From Strix aluco (taxonomy: Eukaryota; Chordata; Aves; Strigiformes; Strigidae): a stretch of DNA of 64,000 nucleotides. The notes under the pieces were generated by a model. It ran no database searches, was not told where the DNA came from, and worked only from the letters and a program-made list of their open reading frames with translations. The DNA is taken from the NCBI RefSeq assembly GCF_031877795.1, contig NC_133935.1, positions 48,817,330 through 48,881,329 on the forward strand. The letters are read 5' to 3'. A program made the position numbers and the translations under genes. Within the stretch, counting starts at the first letter, position 1; every line of letters begins with the position of its first letter. Shown here piece after piece: positions 37,161 through 52,860 of this stretch.

Positions 37161-40100
37161 AGGAATACAGTTAGCTGTATGCTTAGCTAGGCTGGGACTT
37201 CAATCCATAACCCAGATCACAGCTTCATTAGCACAACTTGACCAGAGATAAATTGACTTGTGTTCTTCCGCAAGCTACTATGTACATCTCCACCTAAATG
37301 TATGCAAAATATCATTTATTGCTACTGAGAAAAAGAATACAAACAAAAAACTAATAAGAAAACCCCATACTCACCTGAATTTCAGCTATCTCAGATTTTC
37401 TAGAAATATTTCTTCAGTTACCCATCACTTCGAAACATCAATATGTCACTCACAACTGATCTGGGTTAAAAGTAATCATTATTTTCCTTGCTCAGCTATT
37501 TTATAATTTGGACAAGCTTCCTGATCAGGTTCACCACATGAACACCCAAACACAAACAAGGGGGTGGCAGTGTTTATACCAACAACACCACAAAACAAAA
37601 TGCTCTTTGAAACTATGCCCACTAATACACCTTTGTAGTTACTCTATTCTGTGCTGCAGTTAAATAATCAATCACACCTTATTATCAATGAAAATTCACA
37701 TAAAACCTGAAAGAAATGACAGAACACAGAAGAATTCAGATTTAGGCAGGTGGGGGTTTTTTGGTCTTGTTTTTTTGTTTGTTTTGGGTTTTTTTGTTTA
37801 ACAGAAACATTAAAAAAGTTACAATTCTGACCCATCCACAGGACTTGCAGCTTAATTTTAAAGCAGGTGCAACAAGCAAAATGGGTTACCACCCCAATCC
37901 AACAATTCTCTGGAAGAGGAGAGGTTAACTTTAGTTACATAGTTTAAGCAGCCAATTTGTTGCTTCAGGGTACTAGCAGTCTGCCCAAAGGTGATACAAA
38001 AACCAATTGTTCACAGATTCTACAACTACAGCATTTTGTGGGTGAAAACTCAGTGGTCTCCAGCAAAACAGCATAATTTGTCTAAAAACATGGGATGTAA
38101 TATGTTTTGGCATAAACTCCATTTAAATAACAAGCCCATAAAGCTTGCTGGCATGCACTTAGACAAGAATGGAAAGAGAACAAAAATCTATTCTAATTCA
38201 CTCAATTCTAAGACCTAGATTTGTATTTTAAATTTAGTGTAAATTTACAAGATTCAACATCTTAAACTAGACTTCAAGTACAGATGAATGAATACAAGTT
38301 GAAAATCAATTTCAACAGATATTTAAGTTGACTTACTAAGTCCCTTCTAGATTTATTCTCTAGGTGAAAACTCAAAGCAGTAAAATATCTATATAAAGTA
38401 CTGACTTCCCCTGTTATGTTCCTCTACTCCAGCTTATTGGCATTTCTGCAGTGACCTATACTTTTCATCAAATTATTTCTTTAAGGGAAATTGCTTATTA
38501 CCATTGTTAATATTCAAACTCCTGGAAATGATCTTCTCACTCCCTACAACACATTTCAGCTGCTCAGGAAAGGCCAGGAAATGATATATAAAAAGTCTAA
38601 ACCAGCTAAACTGAACCATCACTGTCCACAGAGAGAATTTGTTTCACTAGTTATGATAATGAAATACAGCAATTTAAAATTAATTTCTGAGGAGTTATTT
38701 CATATGTATTTTATTAGCTGAACACCCTGTCACCCAAGACCTCTGTAGGGTGTTTAATTCTGTGAAGAAACCCAGTAATGACTTTTGAGGTGCTCTCTTG
38801 TGTTCAAGAGATGTGGGATATTGCCAGATTCCCGAGCTGTTCTACCCTAAGCAAGTAAGTTCATTACAAATGGATTAAGATGAGACTTCTAGGTTTAGAA
38901 GTTACAGTTTAATAAATATTTACACCCAAAAATCATTCATCAAATGGAAAAAAGAAAGTTTACACTTCAAGATGAGATAACTTGACAGAACCTTTGAGAA
39001 TTTAAAAAAAATGTTTTTAAAAACCATTAAGTACAAAACCCACCAAATAATTAAACATATAATAAATACATGGTAATTAATGTCTGCAATAAGCTGACAA
39101 GAAAACTGGTGGAGCTTTGATTTCTTGAATAGCTTCGAAATCAAGGTCGGAAAACTTTTTGGAATACATTATTTAGGTAGAAATGTAGCTGCTTTCAATT
39201 CAAGAGTAAAGGGGTGAGATGGAGTATCTTATCAGAACATAAGAGTCAGACTAAGTTCCTCCATTCTAGTCTTAAAGCAATTTATGACTAAGAATGTTGG
39301 CATTAAAAAAAACAACCCAACAAAAACCAACTCCTCCAATATTTAAATATTTTCAAAAGTAGTTTTAGAAGAAATATACTCCTGCCAAGGACTACATTTT
39401 AGCACACCACTACATTACATACAAGACTGACATAAATTACAGAAGTGATTACTGAGTATCTGAAAACATGGAACAGTGGAAATAACACCAATGAACACAC
39501 ACAGTTTGAAAGTATGTGCATCTTTGGATAGAAAAAAAAAATGTTTGCTATGTAACAAAGCTCCAAAGTCTGAAGTGTAAACTTTAAGGTTTCATTAACA
39601 TAATCTAGTATCTTTGATAATGAGTTTCACCTATTCAATAAAGAAAAGAAAAAAAAACTCGCTGTACTGTATAAGAGGAAGTTTTCCAGAAGCACACAGT
39701 TCAGAGGTAACAATTTTATATGACAATTGATTTGTAAAGCATGATTACTGAATATAGGGTTCCTTCCTTTTCTGTCTACCTTAATGTTTTTTCCCTGTCT
39801 TTCCTATAGCATTCCACCTCCTGCCACAAAGACTTCTGCCGAGAAACGCCCTGAAAATAACACTTGGCTGTTTTGTACCAGCTTTGGGGTTGGTACACCC
39901 CAAATCAGTAGGGTGGTGAGTATCAATCACCACACTGCCAACTATTCTTTCCAGTGGGGATGGCCAGTCAGATGAAGCCAGACAAGTACCCAGGTGACAG
40001 GACCAGAGGCAACTAAGGCCAGGACCTTTAGTTTCCAAGACATTTGGAAGATTCTCTGTACATCTCACTGACTGTCTTTCCTACATTGGCATGACCTTTT

Positions 40101-43100
40101 CTTTCTGTTACAGTCTTCACTTCACTTCCTTGCTCCTTCTCCTCTCACCACACCTCATCTCAGCTATTTGCTTCTCATTCCATTTGCTTTCTTCAGCTCG
40201 TCCCTAGTCCATGTCCAGGACCTTGCTACCACCATTGTTGTCAATCTACAATCACTTATGTAATACATGTATTTTTCTTATTTTGCATGCCTGTCTTATC
40301 CATTTAGACTATAAATTCTAAAAAACACTTGGTAACTCCTGCCCTAATATTTATACTGCAGTTACAAGAGAGATGTAATTTCAGCTGACCATTACACACA
40401 CTATAACAGACATGAAAACTCGTAAGTCCAGCCACAATTCCTTGGCAGGAACACATCCACCAGTCTAAACCAGCATCCCTGTTTTATTGCACAGTTATCT
40501 TGTTGCTTTTGTCTGTTCCTGTGCAATGAAAACATTCTCCGTTCAAGAACTGGCAATGAGCAGACACATTTCAATTATGTTAAAACGGTATTATGCTTAT
40601 CGTACAATTTAAGTGCCTTGCACTTCAGCCTTAATTTGAGTACGAGTTTTTATGTGCAATTCTATATATATATAGGCATTATTTGATATTGTACTGCTTA
40701 TAACCCTTCAAACCCACAACTGTAAAGACATCAAACATACAGGTGATGAGTAAAGGCTTGGAAAGGGGAAAGTGTACAACTTGCCAGTAAACTTGACTTA
40801 GACAAAGCTTCCTAAGCTAAACCTTACTTACAGTCAACACACAGTGCTAAGAAATCCACTTTTTAATTTTTATGTTTAAAACCTTTGCCTGCAATAGGAC
40901 AAGAGACAAGGGAAGAAAAAGTAACGGTGGAAGACATAAAGACATTCTCAAGACACACTGTGCCAAAAGTAGTTTACTTTTCCTACAGGAACTGTATTCT
41001 TAGAGATAATCCAACTAGTGAGTCCAAAGGTCCATATATAGGAGGCTCAATCATGTGAGATTAAAATCTTTTTCACAACCATTTTTAGTGCTTTGCTCAT
41101 ATCTAGTAAGGCAAAAAGGGCACCTCGTCGATATGTCTCCCACCATTCCCTTACAATCTGAAGGCTATACAAGGGAAAGTCTATGGGGCAAGGAAAGATG
41201 GGTCAGGAGAACAAGTACCCATCAAACATTTCAAAAAACTGTTACTGCATGGTAAATGAAGTTGAGCATACATCAGTATGGATTACACTGTAAACAACCA
41301 GTAAGAAGTTCAATTAATAAGTCATTAGCGTGGTGCAACTTATTTCTATCAAATGCACAAAAAATATCTCAGCAATTTGCTCAAGTGGCCCAACAAGCTT
41401 GTAATTTTGGATATTGGCATGTTTTGGAAACACAGGGGCAAGTATGCTTGACTGGTTCAAAGAACTTTGGTCATTAGTTGGATTGAAACATCCATTAATT
41501 ACCTAGTCCCAAAATACACAGAATTATCCAAGTTAACAGTCTCTAATGGAAAAAGTTCAATCTTTATCAAAGCTACACAATAAACAGGCAGGACACAACC
41601 ATTTGTACCCATTGGCATGGTAACACAGACACAGCTAGTTCCTGAGCATACAGCTTTTTCTTTCCAAAGCTTTACTACACACAGGAACTCCCCAGTTACC
41701 CAGTGTGACTGTTTTTAAGCAGGATGGATTTTACACGTGGTCTCACAACACAAAAATAGTATTTGCTCCACTAACTCTGAAATAGGTTTCTGGTCTTCAT
41801 TTCGTAAAAACAAATTGTCTCTTAAAGTTTCTAGAAAGCTTAAAGGCACCAACTGCCTATGCCCCCATCTCTTCACTGCTACTGCTACCTGTGCTAGCTA
41901 CATAAATCATGCTACTTGTAAAAATAAACATGGATTCTCAAAAAATTGTAACAGATCTGTGAGGACTAACATAAAGATTACCATTTCCCTTTGAACTAAC
42001 TAACACTCCCCTCAAACCACCACCAAAAATGGTCAAACAAATTAATGATAGCACAGGCATGTATATCATTCTTTGTGCATGTTTTCCCATAGAAATTTAC
42101 CTATATACACAATATAATAATATTTTAAACAATATCAAGATAAATAAAAACCATTAAAGGATGCCATTAAGATCGTATGTATTTTCCAAGTCATCCCTTA
42201 AAAGCCACATCTTCAGTTACCAGAAACTGATGCTATCAAATCTAAGTATTTAAGCGTTTCAGTCTACCCAGAAAAAGACAGCAGTATGAACAGCAAAACC
42301 AGATGTTATAATAATATCTAATTAACATCATAAACTTCCTACTGATTCAGTGCAACCCCAGAAACCTGGGGTTTCTGTTGTCTTCAAGCAACTGGGACAG
42401 ATAGGACATTCCTGGGGAGAAGAATGAAAAAAATTCCTGTGAACAGCTCTAAGACCACCCCTCATTGTCAGTAAAGCTACAAGTTATCATTAAGTTTCAT
42501 GTAACAATCTTTCCATCATTCTGAACTTAACAGTGAGAAGAAATCTGAATAATATTGCATCTTAGTTTATTCTGCACATCAAAGGAACAGCACTAATCTA
42601 GGCAGAATGCAATCAAAAGCACAATTATTTTACAGGTAGGAACAATTATTTCTACTGAAAAGGAAATGTTAAGGTTAAAGAAAATGGGTTCTTTTTCTAC
42701 TTGTATAAGCAGATGCTCATGTTAATAAGGGTCATGTTTTATGTCAAAGTTTTTAACATTACAGGCTTTCAACACAGTTGAAATTGTGAAAGCTCTTTTA
42801 ACCATATACTCAAGATTAAAGCTAAACTTTTAAAAGTTTGGCATTTCTCTTAAATATTCTCTTTCACAATTTAAAAAACCACACTACATTAGTTGTGTCC
42901 CAGTAGCCATATTTGAGTATGTGTGGTACAGGAATGACTGGAAGTTGGGGAGAAGGATGTAAAAAATCCCATTTACAGAAGAAATTGAGTTGTACTCTAT
43001 TCATATATCATTTCCATTATGAGTAGTACCTATGTACTTTAACCAGAGCATTTCATATTAGTTACATAAAGGGAATAACTAAAATGACTGTGTACCTTTA

Positions 43101-46100
43101 AAAAAAGCTAAAACAGTGAATAATGATAATCAAAACAGTTGTATAACACTCACTAAAGGCTGCTCTAAATGTTGCAGATTAAATATTGGGCTGTCCATAA
43201 ACTTTTATACTGCCAACCCCTGCTTGCTTCCCTGAAAAAAAAAAAAAATTTCTTACTACTGTTGTGAAATCACAGAGAAATCCAAATGACTCAATACTAA
43301 TATTTACATATCTATGTCCCACTCAACTTTTTGTTCTTTATATGTTGACACCAAAGCCCAGAAAAATGCCAAAAATAAATACTTTAAAAATTTGTAACTC
43401 TCTACTAGAATTATGTCTACTAGAATTGACAGGAGGTAAGAGATAACAAAAACACCTCTTTCAAAACCAAGCCTATGTTTCTGAGATAGTACAACTCAAT
43501 TTTTAACAAGGACATATTGTTTCCTCCCATGTGTAGAAAATAGGTGCATGGCTATCAAGTAGTGTGAAGTTTTCCTTTTGTGAATTAAACAGTCATTGTG
43601 AGATGGGATATTTGAAATTAACTGCTGTGCTCTTCTTTCTCAGAATGCTATTTTTTGTTACCTTCAGCTGATCTAAAGGTGACTGCAGCTGAAAGACATG
43701 GTCTTTCTTGCTCTATCTTCTAATTAGTCAGACAAGCTTCAATTCAAACCACCACATAGATCATGCTGATCAGAAGGCCACACTATTACTAGTGCCAACA
43801 AAAGAGGAGGCTGGACCGTGAAGCTCATACTCTTCTATTTTGGCAACAAGTCATGCTTTGACCATTTTAAAGTGGTCATGAACATACAGCTTCATTATAA
43901 TAGAAAAATACATTACAGGGATCTGCTAAAATAGATCAACTATCACTTTTACAGAAATCTATAGAACACCTAAAGGAAAACAGGCTCTGTCCCCTGAAAC
44001 TACTTTCTTTCAATGTATTTTATGCAAAGGTAAGATTATATAAAGCTACAGTTATGTGTGCAAAGTATAATTTCAAGCAAATACTGAAATCTGTTTAAAA
44101 GTTGGGAAAAATATAATTTTTACAAAAAGCATAGTATTTCAGTTGCAACATCAGTAATGGTATTGATAAGGCTTATTACATCTAGACTTATACAAGCAAC
44201 ACGTTGTCATGCTACAGCTTCTAACAGTACTTTTTCTAACTTCCATATACACTGCAGTAAAGTGTCAAAAGTAAGTGTCAAAAATTTGGCACAAATACAG
44301 CTTCAAAAGCTCCTAAATGTTTAGGAACAGGATTAGTGACCATTTAGCCAGTACATATTTTATTAAAAAAAAAAAAAAAAATCCACTTACTTTTGCATTT
44401 TCTTTAAAATAAGAACATAAAACTTCACTTAATTACAAATTAATCTTAAACTTCTGACATTTAAACTGTTTCACTTGACTGATGGAAGTCATTCCCATAA
44501 TTTTTCAAAGCCAACTACAGATGTCAAGCATCCTTACAAACTTCAGCTCAAGCGTTACCTAACTCAATATTAAATTATACTTTACATAAACACATAGCAT
44601 GAAACTTTTGGAAGTTTGTGATTTACTAAACCTGATTATTGAAGTGTTCAACAACAATAGCTACAAACAGAAATATTTTTGTCTGTTGTTCCCCCCCAGG
44701 AAAAGATGGACAGCATAAAGATTAATTTAGAGCAAGAATGAAATCCTCAAGCCTTCATAAGAAGTAGCACATTTCACACCTGTTTTCTAATGTCAGTGCA
44801 AGATAAATGGCTTGCTTTCATCTTAAAATTAATATACAGTAAACTAGAAGGACAGTAGTATGTTTTAAAAACTTATTATACTACTTAGCATTTCAAGTTA
44901 AAAGGATATCTTTGAAATGATAACTACGTATTGTTTGAAAATATTTTGGCACTGGCACAGAATCTGCAAAGAATAGCCCAAGCTTTAACTTAATTATCCT
45001 TTTACAAGAATTGTGGTTTGAGAAAATACAACAGCTTCATAAACATAATAATCACTAAGCGTATTGCCTTTGGCAATAATGTTCCAAAGCAAGTTTGGAT
45101 AATCCAAGATAAACCATGACTCCTATTCTTTCTCTCTGTACTTTTGCAGTTAATATAAAAAATTCAAAAGCAAATGAAAATGGTGTGTCTCAGACTGTAC
45201 AAGCAATCAAAATGCAAGCTTCTGTCAAAGCAACACATTACATCCAGCAATAATTGAATTGGTCAACAGGAGCATGCTACAGAAACTGCAATCCAACAAC
45301 AAAATCTGTAAAAGCTACATTATTTTCTAGAACTGAAAAAAATTTAGACATAGTTACAAAAGCAATGTTAAATAATTATTATGCTACTTAACGTGCCCTT
45401 TAATCCCAGATACTCTATCCATTTATTGCAACCCCTTTGTCTACACTGGAAGACACCCTAAACCGAAAGCAAAGCAGCCACTTATCCCTGCCTAACAATA
45501 TTGCAGATATTTTGAAAGTAATTTAGAACTAAGAAACATAATAACTAGCTCCTGCTAAGACAGTAAAACACTGTCATTTGAATTCTGTATGTAATAGATT
45601 ATATTAGGATAAATTAAGTCAAGCACACAAAATTAAAAACATCTCAAAAATCAAGCTTCTTCCTAACTGATTCCTAGTCCCCTTTCTTTATCAGTTCCCA
45701 TCCACTACCTTCTCTTATCTTGCCCAGCTCCTACAGCTTTTGTTTAACACCACCAACCTTTAGGCTGCTCACCTATGTGAAACAACCCAGGTTTCCACAA
45801 GTCCACTTCTACATCTGAATTGGATGCATTCTCGGTAATAGCTGATCACTACAACACACTAATAATTTGCTTATTCTAAACGTGCTATGTGCTTTGATAC
45901 TGTTATACAACTTCAAGTAAATTATTTAACTCTGAATATTTCAAAGTTTATTAACATAATATCCCTATGCTCCTTCATAAATTCCAACCCATTTATGTTG
46001 ACTATCTGAATACGCAGATCAATTTATGTACATTACCCCCTAAATTTCAGTAGAAGAGAATTGTTGGTTTTCATTTAGAAGTCATGCAAAGCATGTGTAT

Positions 46101-49100
46101 TGATGTCACCTTCCTCAGGAAAGAGAGACAACTTTTAATTTACATTATTTCAGTCACGCCATATACATCTATAACATCGCAAGTGAGAGTGCAGCAAACT
46201 GTAGTGCAGAAGGGAAAACAAACAGTTGGAAAACTTTTAAATAATACATGATGGAACCACAGCCAGATTATATTCATCCCTTGCTTCTGCTGTGCCAGCA
46301 ACTGAAAGCCTGTTGTACACTGCAAGGAGGGCTGCTGTCAAATTCTAAAACCTGCCTAGTGCTGCAGACTGATTCAAACTCTTCTACTGCAGCAGACAGT
46401 GACTTTTGCAGGCAGTTCTATCGCACTAGCCTACTTCAAACAGGATCACGAGCCTGTTAACCTTCCCCATTCTACCAGCCCTACACAGCAGCAACACGGA
46501 TCTGTTAGCTCCAGTGGTGTAATTTTTATATTATTCAATCTAAAATGCATTAGTTCTTGGCTCCTGAGGTGATACATTTTGTCTACTACAGTCACTGAAC
46601 AAGGGCCAAACTGGGTAGAACCCAAATTTGTATGGGTATCTTAATTTTTCTGCCATTTTTCTAACTCTCTATGTACTGAAGTAATAGCAGTGTTCTTTAA
46701 TCTCTAGCACACCTAGGCTTCCTTGCTGGCCATCAGATAGCCTAGGGAACAAGAAGTAATCCTAAAATCCTCAGAACTCAGTCTACTACTTGTGTGGCAC
46801 TGTACATGCCTCATTTGAGAGTTTCCCTAGAGAATCATCTATAGTTGACACTTTTGAGAAGTTTAATTACATCTGAAGTGTTTAAAATCTCTGCGAAGTC
46901 ACTACTATAGACTTATGCCATCAATAGTGAAATATACCCTTAGATGAAGTGCGTCTAGTAGCTTAGTAAAAAAACAGTATGAAAATAGACGTATAAATAA
47001 TGCATAAAATCTGTATGAAAAATCACAGGGCACCACATAACCCATTGGTACAATTCATTGCATTAGACACAGGCCTAATGTGTGCCTATGAATACACACA
47101 CTTCATAGGGAAGCATTTACAGTTTTCTTAGAAATAAAACGAAGTTCTGGGAAGTAGCAACCACCACCACCAAGGAGCCGGCAGATAATTCACTATCCTC
47201 ATAAGGCCTCAGTCCCCCAACAAAATCCCTACCACCTCATTCAGTAGACAAACACTGAACCACTCACGAACTGGCTGCTAAATAGCTGCAGTTCTCATCA
47301 TGGCCTCTTAAAGCAAACAAATAAACAAAAATACTGTAAGGCATATTGTAAACTGATTTACAAATACTTTAATCATGCACGTACAAGACGATTGTGCAAA
47401 GCAAACTCTAGAAAAAAGTGCACTGCCTGCCCCAAGCTGTCACTATTTCTGAGTTAAAACAAAAACCCAGGATCTACTGATAGCCCATTTAACTGTTAAC
47501 ACTTGCATACACCCAAGCCTAAAAAACCGTGCCATTCAAACAACTTAAAAATACATTTAGAGGAAGTGGGAAGGGATGGTCTACTCACTGTGTATCTGCG
47601 CCAGCACAAAAATTTCAATTCTCACTAATAATGCATTTCTATAAAAATATTTTTTTTAAAAAGCAAAACTCCCTAGTCCCAAATTACACACTACTTCACA
47701 AAAAAAATTAGTGGAATTTTCTTCTTCTCCATATCTTGCCTTAGAAAGAAAGCATGATGGGATTTTAGCACAGAGCAAAAGAAACTCAGCTTCTAGGTTT
47801 CTACGATGTTTACTAAATTTCTGTTCAACAATGGCTTTAATCTCACCAGTGGCATAAAAGCAATATAGTCACAAATACAGATTTGAAACCCAAAGAAAGT
47901 TTAAATAAAGCTTGTAATTAGGGTTAGCCTATGAGTAACTCAGCAAGTAGCTTTTAACATGCAAATTTTAACATCAAACATTTTAGTGACGGTTTTAGTT
48001 ACATTTTATTCATAACTCTAGACTTGTATTTCAAATATAACACCCCCTTATCCTTTCTAGTTTTATATTATTTTTCCATGCCCCTACAGTTTCCTATAAC
48101 TACCTACCTCAAAATATTCCATTCATAATGAAAGGTAATCAATGATGTGACTTCACTGAAGTTGTGTTTGGTATTGGAATTAAGTCACAGAAAGCCTTTA
48201 CAATGAATGTAAACCAAGATCTCTCTCAAATCACTAACAGTCAGCCCACAATATTTACTATTCAAAGTAATATGTAAAATACTTCTACTGTTCACCACAC
48301 ACTGCTAGGCTTTATTATTCCATTATCTCAAGCATTCTTCTGTGATATTTCTGAAGTCAAGAATATAGAGGGCTTTCTGAAGCTACATTTCCTTGGTACA
48401 TTTCCACTTGAGAAATAACATTTCATACAGAACAAACCTAAAATCTAACTATTTAAAAACCTCGTTAATACAGTATTTCACTTATTGCTCCTTAGCTGAC
48501 AAGGAAGTTTTATGTATTTCATTATACAAAAGTTTACATTCTTTTCAGCTCCTGGGTTATATCCAGTTTTTGACAATCTGAATGCTAGCATTTCTACAGA
48601 CTAATGATGGAGCAGAACACAAAGCTGAAAGCACCCAAGTGATGGAAGAGAGCTGAAGATTTTCTTTCTGTAAAAGAATGAACACTAGCTGTCCCTTCCC
48701 CATCCTACACCCCCCAGGCCTGATTTTAGCTATTAATCAACAATAAAAGCTATGTTAACTTGCATAACTCCATTAAAAGAAAAAACAAAACCCACACACA
48801 TCTAGGTCACACACTTTTATGGGGGCATTGCAAAGCAACATGAAGAAATACGATCTGCCTATTCTAGACATTTTGACATCTGGACAGCAGGATTAGAAAA
48901 CAGGTCCTACTTCAAATATGTTTACTCTCTTGAAAAAATTCTAGAACTATGCAATTAAGCACTACAACATTTAATAAAAAACTGACAGAATTTCAAAATA
49001 ATTAGCTACTAAATTCATAGCACATTGAAACAAATACTTAACTTTTTCAGTGCAAAAGCCTAAAACTATATATTTCACGTACAATACGAAAACTTATGCT

Positions 49101-52100
49101 TATGATAGAACACTTCTTAAGAATCCAGTGCACCATCCTGAATGGACTGCTCACTTTATAAGTCAGCACGAGAGCCAATCAATCTAATAGTACCACTGCA
49201 ACCAGTCATCTTATAATCAATGCAAGAGTAGTTTGACATACCACGTAACAACTGGTTAATAACACTCTACATATTATCATAAAGTATCTCATGGTAGTCA
49301 ACATTTAATCATTTTATTGAGAGCTTTTCCTAGAGTACACTACTTATCATTAGGTAACTTTGGTCTGTCTTCAAAGCCTCAGTTGAACAGGTTTCCTCCT
49401 CTTTAGACATCTTCCTACTCCAAACTACAAAGAAATTATCCTTCCTAAGGAGAGCTTATAACCAGTAAATTCCAAACTGACCAGCATTTGCTTAAGTTGA
49501 ACCTTATTCTTCCTACATATCTCGCTAAGTTTTGTCACCTACAGTTCAATGAGAAGTCAAAACACTAAGCAAAATCTTACATGAATCAGGATCTAAATAA
49601 AGAGCCGCTCAAAACCATGCTCCAACTTACTTAACAGGTAAGAGCATAGGAAGCTAGGAGAGGTGAGATGTGAACATAAAGCTTAATTTAACTGCCTTTT
49701 TTTTTTTTTTAAACACACTTGGACCTATGAACCTTAAGACTTCACAAATATTTAAACCTGGACACAAACATTCACAGCTTGCCTTAGGCTGCGCCACAGG
49801 TAAATCAGAGGTGCTTGTGTCCTTGGAGAGGGGAGGCAGGATTGGGAACAGGTTTTAGTATAAATGTTACTGATTTATTTTAACATCAGCAGTGAAGAAT
49901 TCACAGAAAAATGCTAAACGGTATTGGCACAATCAAACACTCAGAAAGGCAGTCTTTTTTATTTCACACTACTGACACTGTTAAATTACTTTTTACTTTT
50001 ATATGAAACTATTTTAAAACCATACCATTTAAACTTAGTAAATTACATCCATTTAACAAATAGAATTCTATATTACAGCTGACATAAGAAATACAAACTC
50101 TTCAAGAGAAGTAAATTTAAATTTAGCAGATATACATGAAGTTGTGCTCTACAAGACCATTTTATAGGGACTTAAGAGAACAAGGAGCCCTGAAGCAGGA
50201 AGAAAAAAGTATTTATTAAGCAAATGTACTGACACAGACTAAAGTCATAGTGAAAGAAAACACATTTGTGAAGGTCAGATGATCCGTATTCACTGTAGGC
50301 ACAGAAAATCCAAGACAAATAACTTGAACTTCAGATTTTGAAGTGCACTTTGTTGCCCTTTAATAGTAGAAACATTTCAAGACCCCAAGTGGCCATAAGT
50401 ATCATAAAATAACAGTCATAATATACACTTAAACCGAGACTTGAAGCTTATCTAAGTTTCTGGTATATGTTGTACCTCTGAGACAAAACACACATTGCTC
50501 TAGAACTAAAGACCCAGAGGACAAGCTGGAAATGCTCTCCCCACATCTGTTATCAGAAAAAGTTCTGGAACTTGGGGAGGGAGGATGTAAGCACTGGATA
50601 AGAAAGGCTCACCCATCTACCTGTCTACCAAAAAAGGAGGAGGAGGAAAGAAAAAATAGAAGAAAAATGTTTGTCTGAAGCCTAGGTAGCACATTCCCTT
50701 TTTCCCTTCCTGTTACATTCTTTTCTAGTCCAGCAATTTTTAGGAATGGAGCACTCTCTGGAGTTGCAGGACTGATCAACTGGCATGTATTACTTTGAAT
50801 TTCTCTAAATATAGGCACGACAATGTTATTATAATAATACTAAATAAATACCACAAAGTTCAAGTTCAGAGAACAATTTATTGGGTAATATTGTATTTAA
50901 TATTAGCTTGTTCATTACTTTTTAAGATCTAAAATGTCTTAACCAAACGTCTTTGAATAACAAAGATTAACATAATGGTATCTTTTGTAGCAGAATTGCA
51001 AGTGCAGAGAAAGGTCTCAGGAACTGAATACCATCACCTAAAACTTACACAGTAAATGAAGAAACAACTATCAGAAAGATAAGAAAGTAAGCATTCACAG
51101 TGACACAGAGCATCCAAACATTTGCCAAGTAAATGTTTTTAGGAACCTTAAAGTAGGAGCCAATTATTTAAGATTTTAAGACTATCTCCAGTCTAGCTGC
51201 ATAAATACTGTATAGACTGATATGAAACATCCATCTTACTTTAGCATTAACATCTGTACACCTGAGAGAATTAACACTAAAATTACCACTGCCCTAGTCC
51301 TTTTACCTTTATGGCAATACAAGTTGATGAGTAACACTTATACTACACTCTCAATTTCAAGGCGTGAAAGTCTACTCAGTAGATCCTAAGAGAACAAAAT
51401 GCAGCTGCCATGATCCAGAAGAGGTTCACAATGACTTAACTCTACTACCATAAAGCATTTCTAAGACAGGCACAGCAAGCTATACGTTAAAATTTATTAT
51501 TTTAACTATTATAATCGTTTTACTTTTCCACTGTATTACCAGCCAAAAACATTCAAATAATGAAGACCCCCAAAAATTTAGCTTTCTCAAAAAGAAAAAC
51601 CAACCCACAAACAAAAACCAAAACACAAGCCGCAAAAACCTTGTGACCATGAGACATGAAAAAAATATTTAAGAGTCACTTGGCTTCCCTTACTAACAAA
51701 AAAGTATTACCTCTGTTAATATTAGCTTTAGTTCTGCAATAAGACATGGCACTTAATACTACTTTTATTGCCAGTTTAATTCAATTTGTATATCATTTAA
51801 ATAAAATCTGCAGATTACTTCTGATTTGCCTCACCGAAGAAACCTGCCAAGTGCATAAAAAAATATTTACTAACTGAAATCATGCATGATAATAAAAGTC
51901 CTCACACAACAGTTTAAAGCCTGCCACCAGTCTTCTTTGCTTACTCCTAAGTAAAAAGATTTGGTAGATGAAACATAGTTCATCTGTATAAGCAGAAAGA
52001 CAACAGGATACTCTAATATCCATGAAAAAAAGTCAGAGGTGCATTCGTTTTCTCTTGTAGTAGCACTAACACATATAACATACAATTATAGTCAAAAGTT

Positions 52101-52135
52101 TCCAAAATCAAAGTGAGGAATATGACATGAAACAT
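37161..52135 (-). other. FRS2 intron 1, long anonymous segment
   Basis: This is about 15 kb of AT-rich intron without a confidently recognised element. There are T/G-rich tracts at about 37755-37800, a short TA repeat at about 40664-40675, an A-run at 44365-44381 and an ACC run at about 47160-47172. A less AT-rich patch at 39785-40080 and a pyrimidine-rich stretch at 40085-40215 are unexplained. Near 40305 a stretch weakly resembles the tail of an old SINE. Another patch at 46240-46470 is balanced in composition. None has coding or splice support. Confidence 0.55.
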
Positions 52136-52140
52136 AAGAT

Positions 52141-52153
52141 GGGGGGGGGGGGG
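52141..52153 (+). repeat. G13 homopolymer
   Basis: Thirteen consecutive G are followed by CG. Such long G runs are uncommon in AT-rich intron and prone to length change and sequencing error. Confidence 0.85.
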
Positions 52154-52169
52154 CGTGGAGAAAAAAATA

Positions 52170-52860
52170 TAAAGATAGATTTGAGCGCCAAGAGTAGCAA
52201 GGAAAAAGAAGATTATGATGCAGAACTATGAGATGCAGGTCTTCAAATTCAAAGACAATGAGCTCTAGCTTGATGAGGAAAGCTAGCAGTCAGACTACTG
52301 AAAAATCATACCAGATGTATTTTAAACAGATTGCACAGATAGGAATATCAGGATAAAAGGGAGGAGGTACTTTAAGTACTCCAGATGACAGATAGAGGCC
52401 TAAACTTCATTTGTAAAGACAGAAAATGAAAACGTGGTCTTGGAAATGTTGTGTGGACAAGGAAGAAGGATATGAATAAAACATGACTGTGGATTCAAGA
52501 AGAGGAAGAGGGCTACTCCCAAATAACTGCCCTGGGCAAGAGGATTATACTGCTCTCAGCAGCATCACAAATGGCAAGCAAATGAGTTAAGTTTGAGAGA
52601 GATGATAATGAGCTCCAAGACACTCAAAATGTTTATGATAGTAAGAAACCCTGCAAAGAAATGCAGGACTGAATGAAGACACATAGAGCCAAGACTACAA
52701 AGAAATGCAGTAATCTAAATAAAGGAGATAGCATACAAGTTTTCTATGAACACTGTACACCTCGGCATTAGTGGGAAGATGGTACAAGAGAGGGAAGACG
52801 TTTGCAGCAAGCAGTACCACAGATGCCAAAGAAGGACAAGGCTGTGACAGCCAGGCAAGT
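52170..52860 (+). other. Purine-rich block in intron 1
   Basis: The plus strand is enriched in A and G over about 700 nt, with repeated short strings of the GAAGAGG and GGAAGA type. No open frame, terminal repeat or known family is visible. It could be a decayed transposon or retrocopy. Confidence 0.35.

Noticed and set aside
39781..40068. 95-codon minus-strand frame in intron 1
   Set aside because: No recognisable motif and no flanking splice sites I trust. A decayed repeat is more likely.
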